Of a stretch of 64,000 bases of DNA, positions 41,611 through 49,553 are shown piece by piece. This DNA is from Candidatus Binatus soli (GTDB lineage Bacteria; Desulfobacterota; Binatia; Binatales; Binataceae). The notes beneath the pieces are model-generated. The model was not told where the DNA came from. It did not search any database and saw only the letters and a list, made by a program, of their open reading frames with translations. Location: the NCBI GenBank assembly GCA_002479255.1, contig DLMJ01000006.1, positions 62,001 through 126,000 of the forward strand, written 5' to 3'. The translations under genes were made by a program, and so were the position numbers. The number at the start of each line of letters is the position of its first letter. Positions within the stretch are counted from its first letter, which is position 1.

Positions 41611-42432
41611 ATGGGCGCCATGCTCGACGCTCCGTGGAACGGCGTGGTCTTCACGCCGCCGACGGCGATCGATATCGCGACGATCGAAGACGCAATCGTC
41701 AATCAACTGCGTTCGCAAATCAACTCGATCGAAATCGCGCACTATCCGGATCGGCCCGAGACCTGGCGCCTGACGCATCGCGTGGGCGCGGCATTGGTGA
41801 TGTACAAGGGCGCGCAGTACGGCGAGTTGCTCGAAACCGCGGCGATAATTCAGGAACGCAAACTCGAGTTCGAGATCGCGATAATGATGCGCGACCTCGG
41901 ATGGGCGGTCGGTGGAGACCCGTCGGGGCCGAGTCCCGGCGCGTACGCGATCATCGAGGGCATCCGCACAGCGTTGACCGGATATCGGATTCCGGGCTGC
42001 CGCCAAATGTACCCGGTGCGTGAAAAATTCGTAAAGCGCGACAAGCAGGGCGGCGTGTGGACGTACGCATCGACGTTCGCACTGAGCACCGTGGCAGTCG
42101 AAGCCTCGCAGCCGGACGGGTTCCCGCTCTTCGTCAAGGGCATCGCGCTGGAAGAAGGCGGACAGACTTCCATCACGGTCGGCGCGGCGGCGTACACGTT
42201 CAATTCGAACCAACAGGTTCAGCTTCCCCAGGTCAACGTGTTTGCCGTGAGCATCACGGGTCCCGGCGGCGGATCGCTGATCCAGGGCACGGATTTCTCG
42301 GTCGATCGCGCCAGCGGAATCGTCACGGCGATCCCGGGCGGCGCAATATCCGCCGGCGACACGGTGCAGATCGCATACACATACGGCGAAGAGGTTATTG
42401 CGACAACGGGCCAGAGCGAGCCGACTAATTAG
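41611..42432 (+). CDS. Gp37-family (DUF1834) tail terminator-type protein with an extra beta domain
   Basis: The N-terminal 160 residues are Mu gp37-like (IATIEDAIVNQLRSQINSIEI, LVMYKGAQYGEL, LEFEIAIMMRDLG, YAIIEGIRTALTGYRIPGC). The rest (about residues 170-260) is an added beta domain with GTDFSVDRASGIVTAIPGGA and VQIAYTYGEEV. The same domain occurs inside the tail sheath encoded next. It is probably the neck/tail completion protein; the addition is unusual. Confidence 0.83.
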   Translation: MGAMLDAPWNGVVFTPPTAIDIATIEDAIVNQLRSQINSIEIAHYPDRPETWRLTHRVGAALVMYKGAQYGELLETAAIIQERKLEFEIAIMMRDLGWAVGGDPSGPSPGAYAIIEGIRTALTGYRIPGCRQMYPVREKFVKRDKQGGVWTYASTFALSTVAVEASQPDGFPLFVKGIALEEGGQTSITVGAAAYTFNSNQQVQLPQVNVFAVSITGPGGGSLIQGTDFSVDRASGIVTAIPGGAISAGDTVQIAYTYGEEVIATTGQSEPTN

Positions 42433-42477
42433 GCCGGAACAAATAGTAATTCGATTCAACTGAGTAACAGGTGACAC

Positions 42478-44019
42478 ATGCCAGCGAGTTTCTTGCACGG
42501 AGTTGAAGTAATCGAAGTGACTAACGGGCCGGTCCCGGTCACGGTCGTCAAGTCGGCGGTGATTGGACTGGTCGGGACGGCGCCATCGTGGGCGGTGGAA
42601 TCGCCGTCGGTCGCGGTAGCGCCCAACACGCCGGCGCTGGTCTCGTCAGCGCTCGACGCTGCAAACTTCGGACCGACAGTTCAAGGGTACTCGATTCCGT
42701 ATGCGCTCGTGTCGATCCAGGAGCAAGGAGCGGGACAGGCGATCGTCGTCAACGTGTTCGATCCCGGCAGACATTTCACGGCGATAGCTGCGACCGCATT
42801 CACCTTCAACGCGCAGGGAGCCATCAACCTCGGCCACATGGGCGTATCGAGCGTGGTAGTGACTAGTAATCCTGCCGGTACTACCTATGTCGCGGGCACT
42901 GACTATACGCTCGATGCGGTGAATGGTGCGATTACGATCGTGCCAACGGGATCGGGAGGACATATTACCGCGGGCGCCAGCGTGTTGATCGCATTCAACT
43001 ACGCCGATCCGTCGAAGGTGGCGGACGCTGACGTGATTGGGGAATTCACGGGCGGCGTTTATACGGGGATGCAGGCATTTCAGACGACCTACGGAACGAT
43101 GGGATTCTTTCCCAAGATATTGATTGCGCCGGGCTACTCGCAGGACGCCGCGGTTGCGACTGCAATCGACGCCATGGCCAACAAGATTCGCGCGATGGCG
43201 CTCGTCGATTCGCCGCCTTCGACTGCGGTGGCGACCGCGATCGCCAATCGCGGAGTCGTGGGCAATGCCTTTGCAACGTCGAGCAGCCGGACAGTCCTCT
43301 GCTATCCGCAAGAGACGTTCTACGACACGGGAATCGTGCCGACGGGAGTCACGCTCAGCACTTCAGGGACGCCGGTAACGGCGCAATTCAACGCGAACTC
43401 GGTAGGGCCATATTCACAGTGGGTGGCTGGAGCGATCGCGGCCAAGGACCTGGCGCAAGGTTACTGGTGGTCGCCATCCAACACGCCGGTCGATGGAATG
43501 CTCGGGCCGGACGTTCAGCTCTACGCGTCTATTCTCGACGCGTCGTCCGACACCAACAATCTGAATGCGGCGGGAATCGTGACGGTGTTCAACGCATTCG
43601 GTACCGGACTTCGGGTGTGGGGCAACCGGAGCGCCGAGTACCCGGCATCCACCGCGCCGGACAATTTTATCTCGGTACGGCGCACCATGGACGTAATCGA
43701 GGAATCGCTGGAACTCGCGATGCTCCAGTTTATCGACCAGCCGATTTCCAACGCGCTGATCACGGCGATCCTCGCCAGCGCGAACGCGTTCATCAGATCG
43801 CTCATCCAGCGCGGCGCGCTGGTAGCCGGCGCGGCAAGCTTCGACCCGGCGGAAAATCCATACACGCAGATCGCCGCCGGCCAACTGGTCTTTGACATCG
43901 ACGTAATGCCCCCGCCACCCGCGGAAAGAATCACCTTTGAGGCATTCATAGATGTGACGTTGCTGCAGCAACTCGGACAGACGAGCCCGATAACTGCAGC
44001 GGCGGGAGCGACCTCGTAA
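42478..44019 (+). CDS. Contractile tail sheath protein, Mu gpL-like
   Basis: The 513-residue sheath starts MPASFLHGVEVIEVTNGPVPV, the typical sheath opening. Other blocks are YWWSPSNTPVDGMLGPD, FNAFGTGLRVWGNRSAEYP, FISVRRTMDVIEESLELAM and FIRSLIQRGALVAGA. An inserted beta domain (about residues 97-180) has AGTDYTLDAVNGAITIVPTG. It polymerises around the tube and contracts on infection. A full-length protein, so a contractile tail could be made. Confidence 0.93.
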   Translation: MPASFLHGVEVIEVTNGPVPVTVVKSAVIGLVGTAPSWAVESPSVAVAPNTPALVSSALDAANFGPTVQGYSIPYALVSIQEQGAGQAIVVNVFDPGRHFTAIAATAFTFNAQGAINLGHMGVSSVVVTSNPAGTTYVAGTDYTLDAVNGAITIVPTGSGGHITAGASVLIAFNYADPSKVADADVIGEFTGGVYTGMQAFQTTYGTMGFFPKILIAPGYSQDAAVATAIDAMANKIRAMALVDSPPSTAVATAIANRGVVGNAFATSSSRTVLCYPQETFYDTGIVPTGVTLSTSGTPVTAQFNANSVGPYSQWVAGAIAAKDLAQGYWWSPSNTPVDGMLGPDVQLYASILDASSDTNNLNAAGIVTVFNAFGTGLRVWGNRSAEYPASTAPDNFISVRRTMDVIEESLELAMLQFIDQPISNALITAILASANAFIRSLIQRGALVAGAASFDPAENPYTQIAAGQLVFDIDVMPPPPAERITFEAFIDVTLLQQLGQTSPITAAAGATS

Positions 44020-44044
44020 CTCGCGCGGATCCCAGGGGAACAGG

Positions 44045-44563
44045 ATGAACATCCAGATCAACTCACTGACTAACGCAAATATATATATCGACGGCGTCGG
44101 ACTGCTGGGCCGCGCCGAAGAGATCGAGATCGCCAATCCCAAGCACAAGATGATTGACTACAAGGGCCTGGGGATGGCCGGAACGGCTGAGCTGTGGGCG
44201 GGCGTGGAAAAACTCGAATCGATAATCAAGTGGACCTCGTTCGACGCGAGTACGCTTACGATGTCAACCAGTCCGTTCCAAACACATTCCTTCCAGGCAC
44301 GGGGAAATCTGGAGCAGTACACCAGCCAGGGACGAACTGCGCAACTCCCGGTGGTGTACCTGATGACGGGAATTTTCAAGGACGGCGGAAGTCCCATTTT
44401 CCGTCAGCATAAAATGGTCGAAACCACGTCGGTGATAAGCATCTATCACTGCGAGCTATACGTGGCGGGAGTCCAAATATACTTGTACGACGTATTCGCC
44501 AATATCTACGTAGTCGGCGGCGTCGATCAACTGAGTACTTTCCGTTCAAATCTCGGCGGCTGA
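44045..44563 (+). CDS. Tail tube protein, P2 FII-like
   Basis: A 172-residue tube protein of the P2 FII family: INSLTNANIYIDGVGLLGRAEEIEIANPK, then MAGTAELWAGVEKLESIIKW and YVAGVQIYLYDVFANIYVVGG. Mu uses a different tube (gpM), so here the tail switches from Mu to P2 type. It is separated from the sheath gene by 25 bases. Hollow hexameric rings inside the sheath are expected. Confidence 0.9.
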   Translation: MNIQINSLTNANIYIDGVGLLGRAEEIEIANPKHKMIDYKGLGMAGTAELWAGVEKLESIIKWTSFDASTLTMSTSPFQTHSFQARGNLEQYTSQGRTAQLPVVYLMTGIFKDGGSPIFRQHKMVETTSVISIYHCELYVAGVQIYLYDVFANIYVVGGVDQLSTFRSNLGG

Positions 44564-44604
44564 CCCGGGATTGCATTGAAATTGGAAGACAGGGGCGATG
44601 ATTA

Positions 44605-44970
44605 ATGAAGAGCGATGAAATTACGGTGAATGGAGTACGTATCGGTGGCGCGGAAACGGGAGAGGAAGAAGATATTCGGGCCATCGATTTACCTTCTGGC
44701 TCGCGCGCTGCGGTGCGCAAAGGTCATGGACGGGACCTGATGCGGGCCCAACGGGCAGCGGCGGGTAGCGACGCGAGCGCGGTGATATTTGCACTAATCG
44801 CGGAGCTGACGCGCGTGGACGGGCGCAAGATCGTGTACGAGGACGTGCTCGAGATGGATCTTGGCGACGTGATGGCGCTGCAGGACGAGGTGATTGGCGA
44901 AAATTTCGACTGCCCTCCGCAGCGAGCTTCGCAGGCCTCGTTCAATCCGGATTCTCAGTCCAGGAGCTGA
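44605..44970 (+). CDS. Tail assembly chaperone, zero-frame product
   Basis: A 121-residue protein of the phage tail assembly family (P2 E / Mu gp41 type): RAAVRKGHGRDLMRAQRAAAG, VIFALIAELTRVDGRKIVYEDVLEMDLGDVMALQDEVIGENF. It shields the tape measure before tube assembly. Near its end a slippery heptamer allows a -1 shift into an overlapping frame that continues to 45065. Confidence 0.83.
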   Translation: MKSDEITVNGVRIGGAETGEEEDIRAIDLPSGSRAAVRKGHGRDLMRAQRAAAGSDASAVIFALIAELTRVDGRKIVYEDVLEMDLGDVMALQDEVIGENFDCPPQRASQASFNPDSQSRS

Positions 44971-45065
44971 GCGGGATGGACTTTGCGGAGCTGTCGTATT
45001 GGCTCGACGCGGTGACGGATTATGAGCGGATGCGCGTCGAACGCGGCGGAGGGGACGAATCGTGA
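44901..45065 (+). other. Programmed -1 ribosomal frameshift site and chaperone extension
   Basis: The heptamer A AAT TTC at 44901-44907 lies in the correct phase (codons AAT and TTC) for -1 slippage to AAA TTT. The -1 frame is open to a TGA at 45063-45065 and reads FRLPSAASFAGLVQSG then MDFAELSYWLDAVTDYERMR, typical of the P2 E' and related extensions (a hydrophobic/acidic ELSYWLDA pattern). The fusion would be about 153 residues. P2 and lambda both require such a shift; expression here is inferred. Confidence 0.75.
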
Positions 45066-45128
45066 GTAGTAATTACAGTGACTATAGCGCAATGCGTGGA
45101 GTAACTAATCACGCGAGACGGTGAGACG

Positions 45129-45410
45129 ATGGGAGTGAGACTATTCGTAGGGAACCTGAGTTTTTCGTTAGGCGATGGCGATTTGCGTGAGGCATTTGCC
45201 GGGATCGGCGGAGTGGAACGAGCCGAGATTGTGCGCGACCGTTTCGACGGGCGCTCGCGCGGGTTCGGATTTGTCGAGATGACCAATGAGGACGACGCCG
45301 CGGTCGCGCTGCGCGCGATGAACGGCAAGGAACTCGCAGGACGTCCGTTGCGAGTCGAGGCCGCGACCTCTCAACGCCGGCCATTCGACCGTAACGTCGC
45401 GCGAGCCTAG
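45129..45410 (+). CDS. RRM-domain RNA-binding protein
   Basis: A 93-residue single RNA recognition motif protein. RNP2 is LFVGNLSF (5-12) and RNP1 is RGFGFVEM (44-51), with the aromatic residues F6, F46 and F48 that stack on RNA bases. The linking segment LREAFAGIGGVERAEIVRDRFDGRSRG fits the beta-alpha-beta order. Bacterial RRM proteins of this type are cold-inducible host factors (Rbp of cyanobacteria). Finding one between a tail chaperone and the tape-measure candidate is unusual. Start ATG at 45129; 63 bases after the chaperone extension. Confidence 0.9.
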   Translation: MGVRLFVGNLSFSLGDGDLREAFAGIGGVERAEIVRDRFDGRSRGFGFVEMTNEDDAAVALRAMNGKELAGRPLRVEAATSQRRPFDRNVARA

Positions 45411-45448
45411 TTGAACCTTTCAATCGCGGCATCAGAGCGAATCATTAG

Positions 45449-46555
45449 ATGGCAAGGCAATCCAGGACAATCGACACGCCGGCGGAGATTAGCGGAGCGA
45501 AGTCGGCGCGCGCGCTCAGCCATCTCGACCGGATGGCCGGCTTCGTAGGAGAGAGCATCCGGATCGCGCGGGCGACTGCTGGCATCGCGATGGCCGCAGG
45601 TCATCGCTGGCAACTTCCCGCGCATGCTGCCCTTCTGAAATACGACCATCGTCCGGAGGCAGAATCCTTCGCGAACAGAGATACTCGTAGCGACGGCTCT
45701 CAGAGCCGGTTGGACGACAATCCAGGTCGAAATGGAGGAGACAGTTGGAGAAAGACTGCGAGCGCCGCGCAATTGATTCGGCCGTTCGCCGTGGGCGCCA
45801 GAGCGCTGAATGCGACTGCGCGAGTACGTGACGGCATCAGGGGCAACGAAGCGGCAGCTTCAATGGCGCGGCTGAAAGACTCGGATGGCGCGATCGATGG
45901 AGAGTCACGAGGAAGGCCTGGCGGTCACGCGAATGCATGGCATCGCACGACTGCAAGGGTCGATGCCGGCGGCCGCTTGTCGCGGGAAATTCGGGAATTG
46001 TCGCTCGCGGCGGATGCTCTGTCGCGAGTTGAACGCTCAATTGAATGGGGAAGCGCAGCCTGGGCGACTTCCACTGCGGGCCGACGCGCGACACGGTCCG
46101 GATTGAAGAGCTCGAGCGATTTCGCCGAGCGGGCGCACCGCGCGAGCGAAATTGCCCAGACGATGGTTGTCGCGAATACGGAATCATCGCCGAGATCAGA
46201 TGCAGGGCGAGTTTCGAGTCGATCACGAGAGAGTCTCGAAGCAGAACGAGAGGCGTTCGCCGGGACAGGCTTCCTCGCGAGCGCTCGCATGGCTTCATCG
46301 ATCCGCGCGGTGATGCCGCCCGCAAATCTCTCCCAGCGCGAGTTCGCGGAACCATCGGGCAACTCTCGTGGTCCGAATAACAGCAGCGTGCGCACGGGGA
46401 TCACTATCAACTCGTCGCCGACGGTCGTGATCAACGCGCCGGCAGCGGGCGGCAATGTAGAGCGTGATGCGATTGGCGCACTGCGGGCGCATCGCGAGGA
46501 ACTGTTCAATCAATTGAAACGAGAATCGGCGCGGCGCGAGCGCGCGCAGTTCTGA
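45449..46555 (+). CDS. Short tape-measure candidate / tail protein
   Basis: At 368 residues this is the only gene in the tape-measure position. Its C-terminus (GITINSSPTVVINAPAAGGN, then AIGALRAHREELFNQLKRES) matches the usual tape-measure ending. The middle is Arg/Ser/Ala-rich with poor hydrophobic content and no clear coiled coil. If it sets tail length, about 1.5 Angstrom per residue predicts a tail near 55 nm, much shorter than P2. Alternatively it is a decayed tape measure. Confidence 0.6.
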   Translation: MARQSRTIDTPAEISGAKSARALSHLDRMAGFVGESIRIARATAGIAMAAGHRWQLPAHAALLKYDHRPEAESFANRDTRSDGSQSRLDDNPGRNGGDSWRKTASAAQLIRPFAVGARALNATARVRDGIRGNEAAASMARLKDSDGAIDGESRGRPGGHANAWHRTTARVDAGGRLSREIRELSLAADALSRVERSIEWGSAAWATSTAGRRATRSGLKSSSDFAERAHRASEIAQTMVVANTESSPRSDAGRVSSRSRESLEAEREAFAGTGFLASARMASSIRAVMPPANLSQREFAEPSGNSRGPNNSSVRTGITINSSPTVVINAPAAGGNVERDAIGALRAHREELFNQLKRESARRERAQF

Positions 46556-46566
46556 GGAGCGATTAG

Positions 46567-47154
46567 TTGTTCGCAGCATTGGGCGACATTCAATTCGGGG
46601 TGGTTGGCTCTCCGGAAGGCTACGAATCGGCAGGGGCGTACGATTTTGCCGAGCAGCGGGTGATTGAAAGCAAGCCACGGCTGCAATGGGTCGGCGACGA
46701 TCTCGAGCGGCTGAATTTCGACCTGATGTGGCACTCGTCGTTCACGAACCCTGCCGTGCAGCTGGCGCTATTGCGCGCGACGGCTGCGCAGCATCTGGCG
46801 CTGCCGCTGGTCTTTGGCGTCGGAACGTACCTGGGTCTCTTTGTGATCGAATCGATTAAAGTGAAATCGATGCAGATGTCGGATCTCGGCGGATTGCTGA
46901 CAATCAGGGTCGCACTCGCACTCAAGGAATGGATAGCTGACCCGCAACTTGTTTCCAGCGCGCTGCCGGTTGCGACATTTTCTCCGTTAGGAATCACGAC
47001 GGCGTCGACCGGAACCGCCGGCAGTGGCTCGGACGGATCCACGCCAGGCGTGTCGGCGTTGCTCAGTATCCCGTCTGCGACAGGCACAAGCGGTCCCAAT
47101 CTTGAAGCGGACGACGTGCCCGCCGCGGTTATCGTGAGGAGCGCCGCGCGATGA
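46567..47154 (+). CDS. Phage tail protein U, P2 gpU-like
   Basis: The 195-residue protein begins LFAALGDIQFGVVGSPEGYE (TTG start, SD GAGGAG at 46553) and contains GAYDFAEQRVIESKPRLQWVGDDLERLNFDLMWH, a characteristic P2 gpU segment, and LGLFVIESIKVKSMQMSDLG. In P2, U acts in tail assembly at the tube end. The C-terminal 50 residues are Ser/Thr/Gly-rich and absent from P2 U. Its stop overlaps the X gene start. Confidence 0.85.
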   Translation: MFAALGDIQFGVVGSPEGYESAGAYDFAEQRVIESKPRLQWVGDDLERLNFDLMWHSSFTNPAVQLALLRATAAQHLALPLVFGVGTYLGLFVIESIKVKSMQMSDLGGLLTIRVALALKEWIADPQLVSSALPVATFSPLGITTASTGTAGSGSDGSTPGVSALLSIPSATGTSGPNLEADDVPAAVIVRSAAR

Positions 47155-47393
47155 CGCCGTCCGGACAGTTCATACTTCACATTACGACGGCCGGTGAACG
47201 CTGGGATCTGTTAGCCTGGCAATACTATGGCGATCCAACTGACTATTCTCCGATCATAATGGCTAATCCGAATGTACCGATAGAGCCGGTGTTCGATGCC
47301 GGAATATCGATCGGCGTGCCGATCCTGCAGAAGAGCGTGGTGGTCACGGCCGATTTGCCGCCCTGGAAATTGTCTCGGACGGCGAGTGCGTAA
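47151..47393 (+). CDS. Tail protein X, P2 gpX-like (LysM-type)
   Basis: An 80-residue LysM-like protein: GERWDLLAWQYYGDPTDYSPIIMANPNV, then PVFDAGISIGVPIL, which is the standard gpX layout. It associates with the tail tube end or hub. It overlaps U by four bases and D by one base, so the three are translated as a block. The full length is normal for the family. Confidence 0.88.
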   Translation: MTPSGQFILHITTAGERWDLLAWQYYGDPTDYSPIIMANPNVPIEPVFDAGISIGVPILQKSVVVTADLPPWKLSRTASA

Positions 47394-48409
47394 TGGCTCC
47401 GACGGCATCGTATCCAGTTCGTTCGCCGCAATGGATACTCAATTATTTGGGCGTGAATATTACCGCCGATGTATCGCAAATGGTTCTTGCGATCAGATAT
47501 GTCGATCGGCTCGATGGCGCTTCAGGCGAGCTTGAAGTGGATCTCGAAGATTCCGCGAAGCTATGGCAAGGGCCCTGGTATCCGGCTCTCGGCGACATAG
47601 TCAGTCTGCAAATTGGCTATAGCGGCGAGGCTTTGCTGGATTGCGGTGAATTTCAGATCGACGAGCTGGAATTGGATGGACCGCCCGACGTGATGAGACT
47701 CCGCTGCCTTGCCGCATACATCACGCCGGCGATGCGCACAGCGAATACTGTGGCGTACGAGAACATGGGCATCGTGGAAATAGCGGGGCTAATCGCAGGG
47801 AAGTACGGGCTGGTAATGGTGACGGCGTCATCCGAGTCCGAGAGCGATGTCGTGTTTGCCCGCGTCACTCAACGCCGCCAGACGGATCTGGAATTTCTGA
47901 AACGGCTGGCGAGAGAGCACAACTTCGGTTTTACAGTGCGTGGAGGGCAGTTGGTCTTTTACGCGCGACCGGTGCTCGAGTCCGTACCTGCGGTGGTCGC
48001 GATTACACGATCAGATGTGGTTCGATTCTCATTTCGGAACAGAACACGCCGAATCTACGATGGTGCGGAATTCTCATACTTCGATCCCGACACGAAACAA
48101 CTGATTACTCAGTCGGTGTCCGCGGACCCGTCTTCTCCGACGGGAGACACGCTCAAGATCGTCGCGCGCTGTGAAAACGCGCAGCAAGCGCTAGTGAAGG
48201 CCGAAGCCGCACTTCATCTGCACAACATGGTGTTCGTGGACGCAACGCTGGAGGGACCGGGAACCACGGTGCTGGTGGCCGGAAACAATGTACAGCTCAG
48301 CGGATGGGGCGCGCTGGATGGAACATACCTAATCGAGACGGCGCAGCATCATTTGGCGCGCGCGACAGGATACTCAACGTCGATTGCAGCGCGGCGGGTC
48401 AGCGCATGA
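47393..48409 (+). CDS. Tail hub protein D, P2 gpD-like (late control)
   Basis: A 338-residue baseplate hub protein of the late control D/VgrG-like family. Typical elements are ARVTQRRQTDLEFLKRLAREHNFGFTVRGGQLVFYARPV and FSFRNRTRRIYDGAEFSYFDPD, with a C-terminal VQLSGWGALDGTYLIETAQHHL. It forms a trimer under the tube that holds the spike. The ATG overlaps the X stop, and its own stop overlaps the V start (ATGA). Confidence 0.87.
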   Translation: MAPTASYPVRSPQWILNYLGVNITADVSQMVLAIRYVDRLDGASGELEVDLEDSAKLWQGPWYPALGDIVSLQIGYSGEALLDCGEFQIDELELDGPPDVMRLRCLAAYITPAMRTANTVAYENMGIVEIAGLIAGKYGLVMVTASSESESDVVFARVTQRRQTDLEFLKRLAREHNFGFTVRGGQLVFYARPVLESVPAVVAITRSDVVRFSFRNRTRRIYDGAEFSYFDPDTKQLITQSVSADPSSPTGDTLKIVARCENAQQALVKAEAALHLHNMVFVDATLEGPGTTVLVAGNNVQLSGWGALDGTYLIETAQHHLARATGYSTSIAARRVSA

Positions 48410-49098
48410 ATGACATAGTCGAATACCGTGAGCGATTTGCCTCGCTGAATCCCACTTTCCGGGTCGGAATCGTGCAGCAGCAGGACACGGCGCGCGCAAA
48501 GGTGCGCGTGGTGTTTCCGGATTACGACGAGGTGATCAGCTGGTGGCTGCCAGTTGTTTTTCCCAAGACGCAGAACGACAAGGCGTATTGGATTCCGGAC
48601 ATCGGCGAACAGGTCGTATGCCTGATGGACCTGCGCGATGAGGCTGGCGCGGTGCTGGGCGCGATTTATTCAGACGCAGACGTGCCGCCGGTGAATAGCG
48701 CCGACAAGTTTCATCTCGCGTTCCGGGATGGCACGAGCATCGATTACGATCGCGTCGCGCACCTCCTCGATCTTCTTTTCCAGGATACCACGCAAATCAC
48801 CTACAACGCCCAGGTGCATCTGCTCGATCTGAAGTTTCAGGACCAGGGCGAGATCAAATACGACGGCACCGAGCACATTCTGACCGTGAGCCTCCCCCAA
48901 GGTGCGGCGTTCAATGTTACGGCGAACGGTGCACAGATGCAGATTGACTCGACCGGCAACGTCATCATCAGGGCGGCGGGACAGGTGCAGCTCGGAACCG
49001 GCCAGTTGGCTGGTGTCGCGCGGCTCGGCGATAGAGTTCAAGTGGGCGAGGCGACGGGAACGATCGTGACGGCAAGCACCGACGTGTTGGCGGGATGA
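48406..49098 (+). CDS. Baseplate spike protein V, P2 gpV-like
   Basis: A 230-residue spike. An OB-fold part (FRVGIVQQQDTARAKVRVVFPDYDEVISWWLPVVFPKTQND, GEQVVCLMDLRDEAGAVLGA) leads into repeated beta segments (ITYNAQVHLLDLKFQDQGEIKYDGTEHILTV) that form a triple beta-helix, ending in VQLGTGQLAGVARLGDRVQVG, the usual C-terminus in the Mu/P2 family. It punctures the outer membrane. No HxH iron-tip motif is seen. Confidence 0.9.
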   Translation: MNDIVEYRERFASLNPTFRVGIVQQQDTARAKVRVVFPDYDEVISWWLPVVFPKTQNDKAYWIPDIGEQVVCLMDLRDEAGAVLGAIYSDADVPPVNSADKFHLAFRDGTSIDYDRVAHLLDLLFQDTTQITYNAQVHLLDLKFQDQGEIKYDGTEHILTVSLPQGAAFNVTANGAQMQIDSTGNVIIRAAGQVQLGTGQLAGVARLGDRVQVGEATGTIVTASTDVLAG

Positions 49099-49517
49099 CG
49101 ATGCCGGCGGGCGCAATCACACTGGCGGATATCACGTCGGCCGACTGGTCTTTGGCTCTGGGAGCCATCGGCGAAGTGGTGCAGGGAATCGCCGACGTCG
49201 AGCAATGCCTGGGGATAATCGTAACGACGCCACAGGGAAGCGATCCGCTGCGGCCGACTTTTGGTGCGGATATCTGGCGGTACATCGATTTTCCGATCAA
49301 CCTGGCATTGCCCGCAATTGTGAGCGAACTGACATCGGCGATCACGACGTGGGAGCCGCGGGTAAATCTTGTTTCCGTGACGGCGCAACCCGTCAATGAC
49401 GGGAGCGCGCAGTCGGGCGCGCATCTCGGCGTGACGCTCAACTGGCAGCTCAGGCTGGGCGTCACTGCGGCGCCGGTTCAGACCACGACCGTGACAATCC
49501 CGGGAGCGACGGTCTAA
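49095..49517 (+). CDS. Baseplate wedge protein W (gp25-like)
   Basis: A 140-residue protein with the GPW/gp25 signature: GEVVQGIADVEQCLGIIVTTPQGSDPLRPTFGADIWRYIDFPINLALP. It is the inner wedge that links the baseplate to sheath. The ATG overlaps the V stop (ATGA). The C-terminus has a Thr-rich extension beyond the P2 protein, of no known role. Confidence 0.9.
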   Translation: MTMPAGAITLADITSADWSLALGAIGEVVQGIADVEQCLGIIVTTPQGSDPLRPTFGADIWRYIDFPINLALPAIVSELTSAITTWEPRVNLVSVTAQPVNDGSAQSGAHLGVTLNWQLRLGVTAAPVQTTTVTIPGATV

Positions 49518-49553
49518 TCCGGGCCGCGCCGACGGCGATGAAAGGATGAGTTG

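Noticed and set aside
45449..46555. Calling the gene an ordinary host protein
   Set aside because: The C-terminal pattern and position in the tail operon fit a tape measure better, though confidence is limited.
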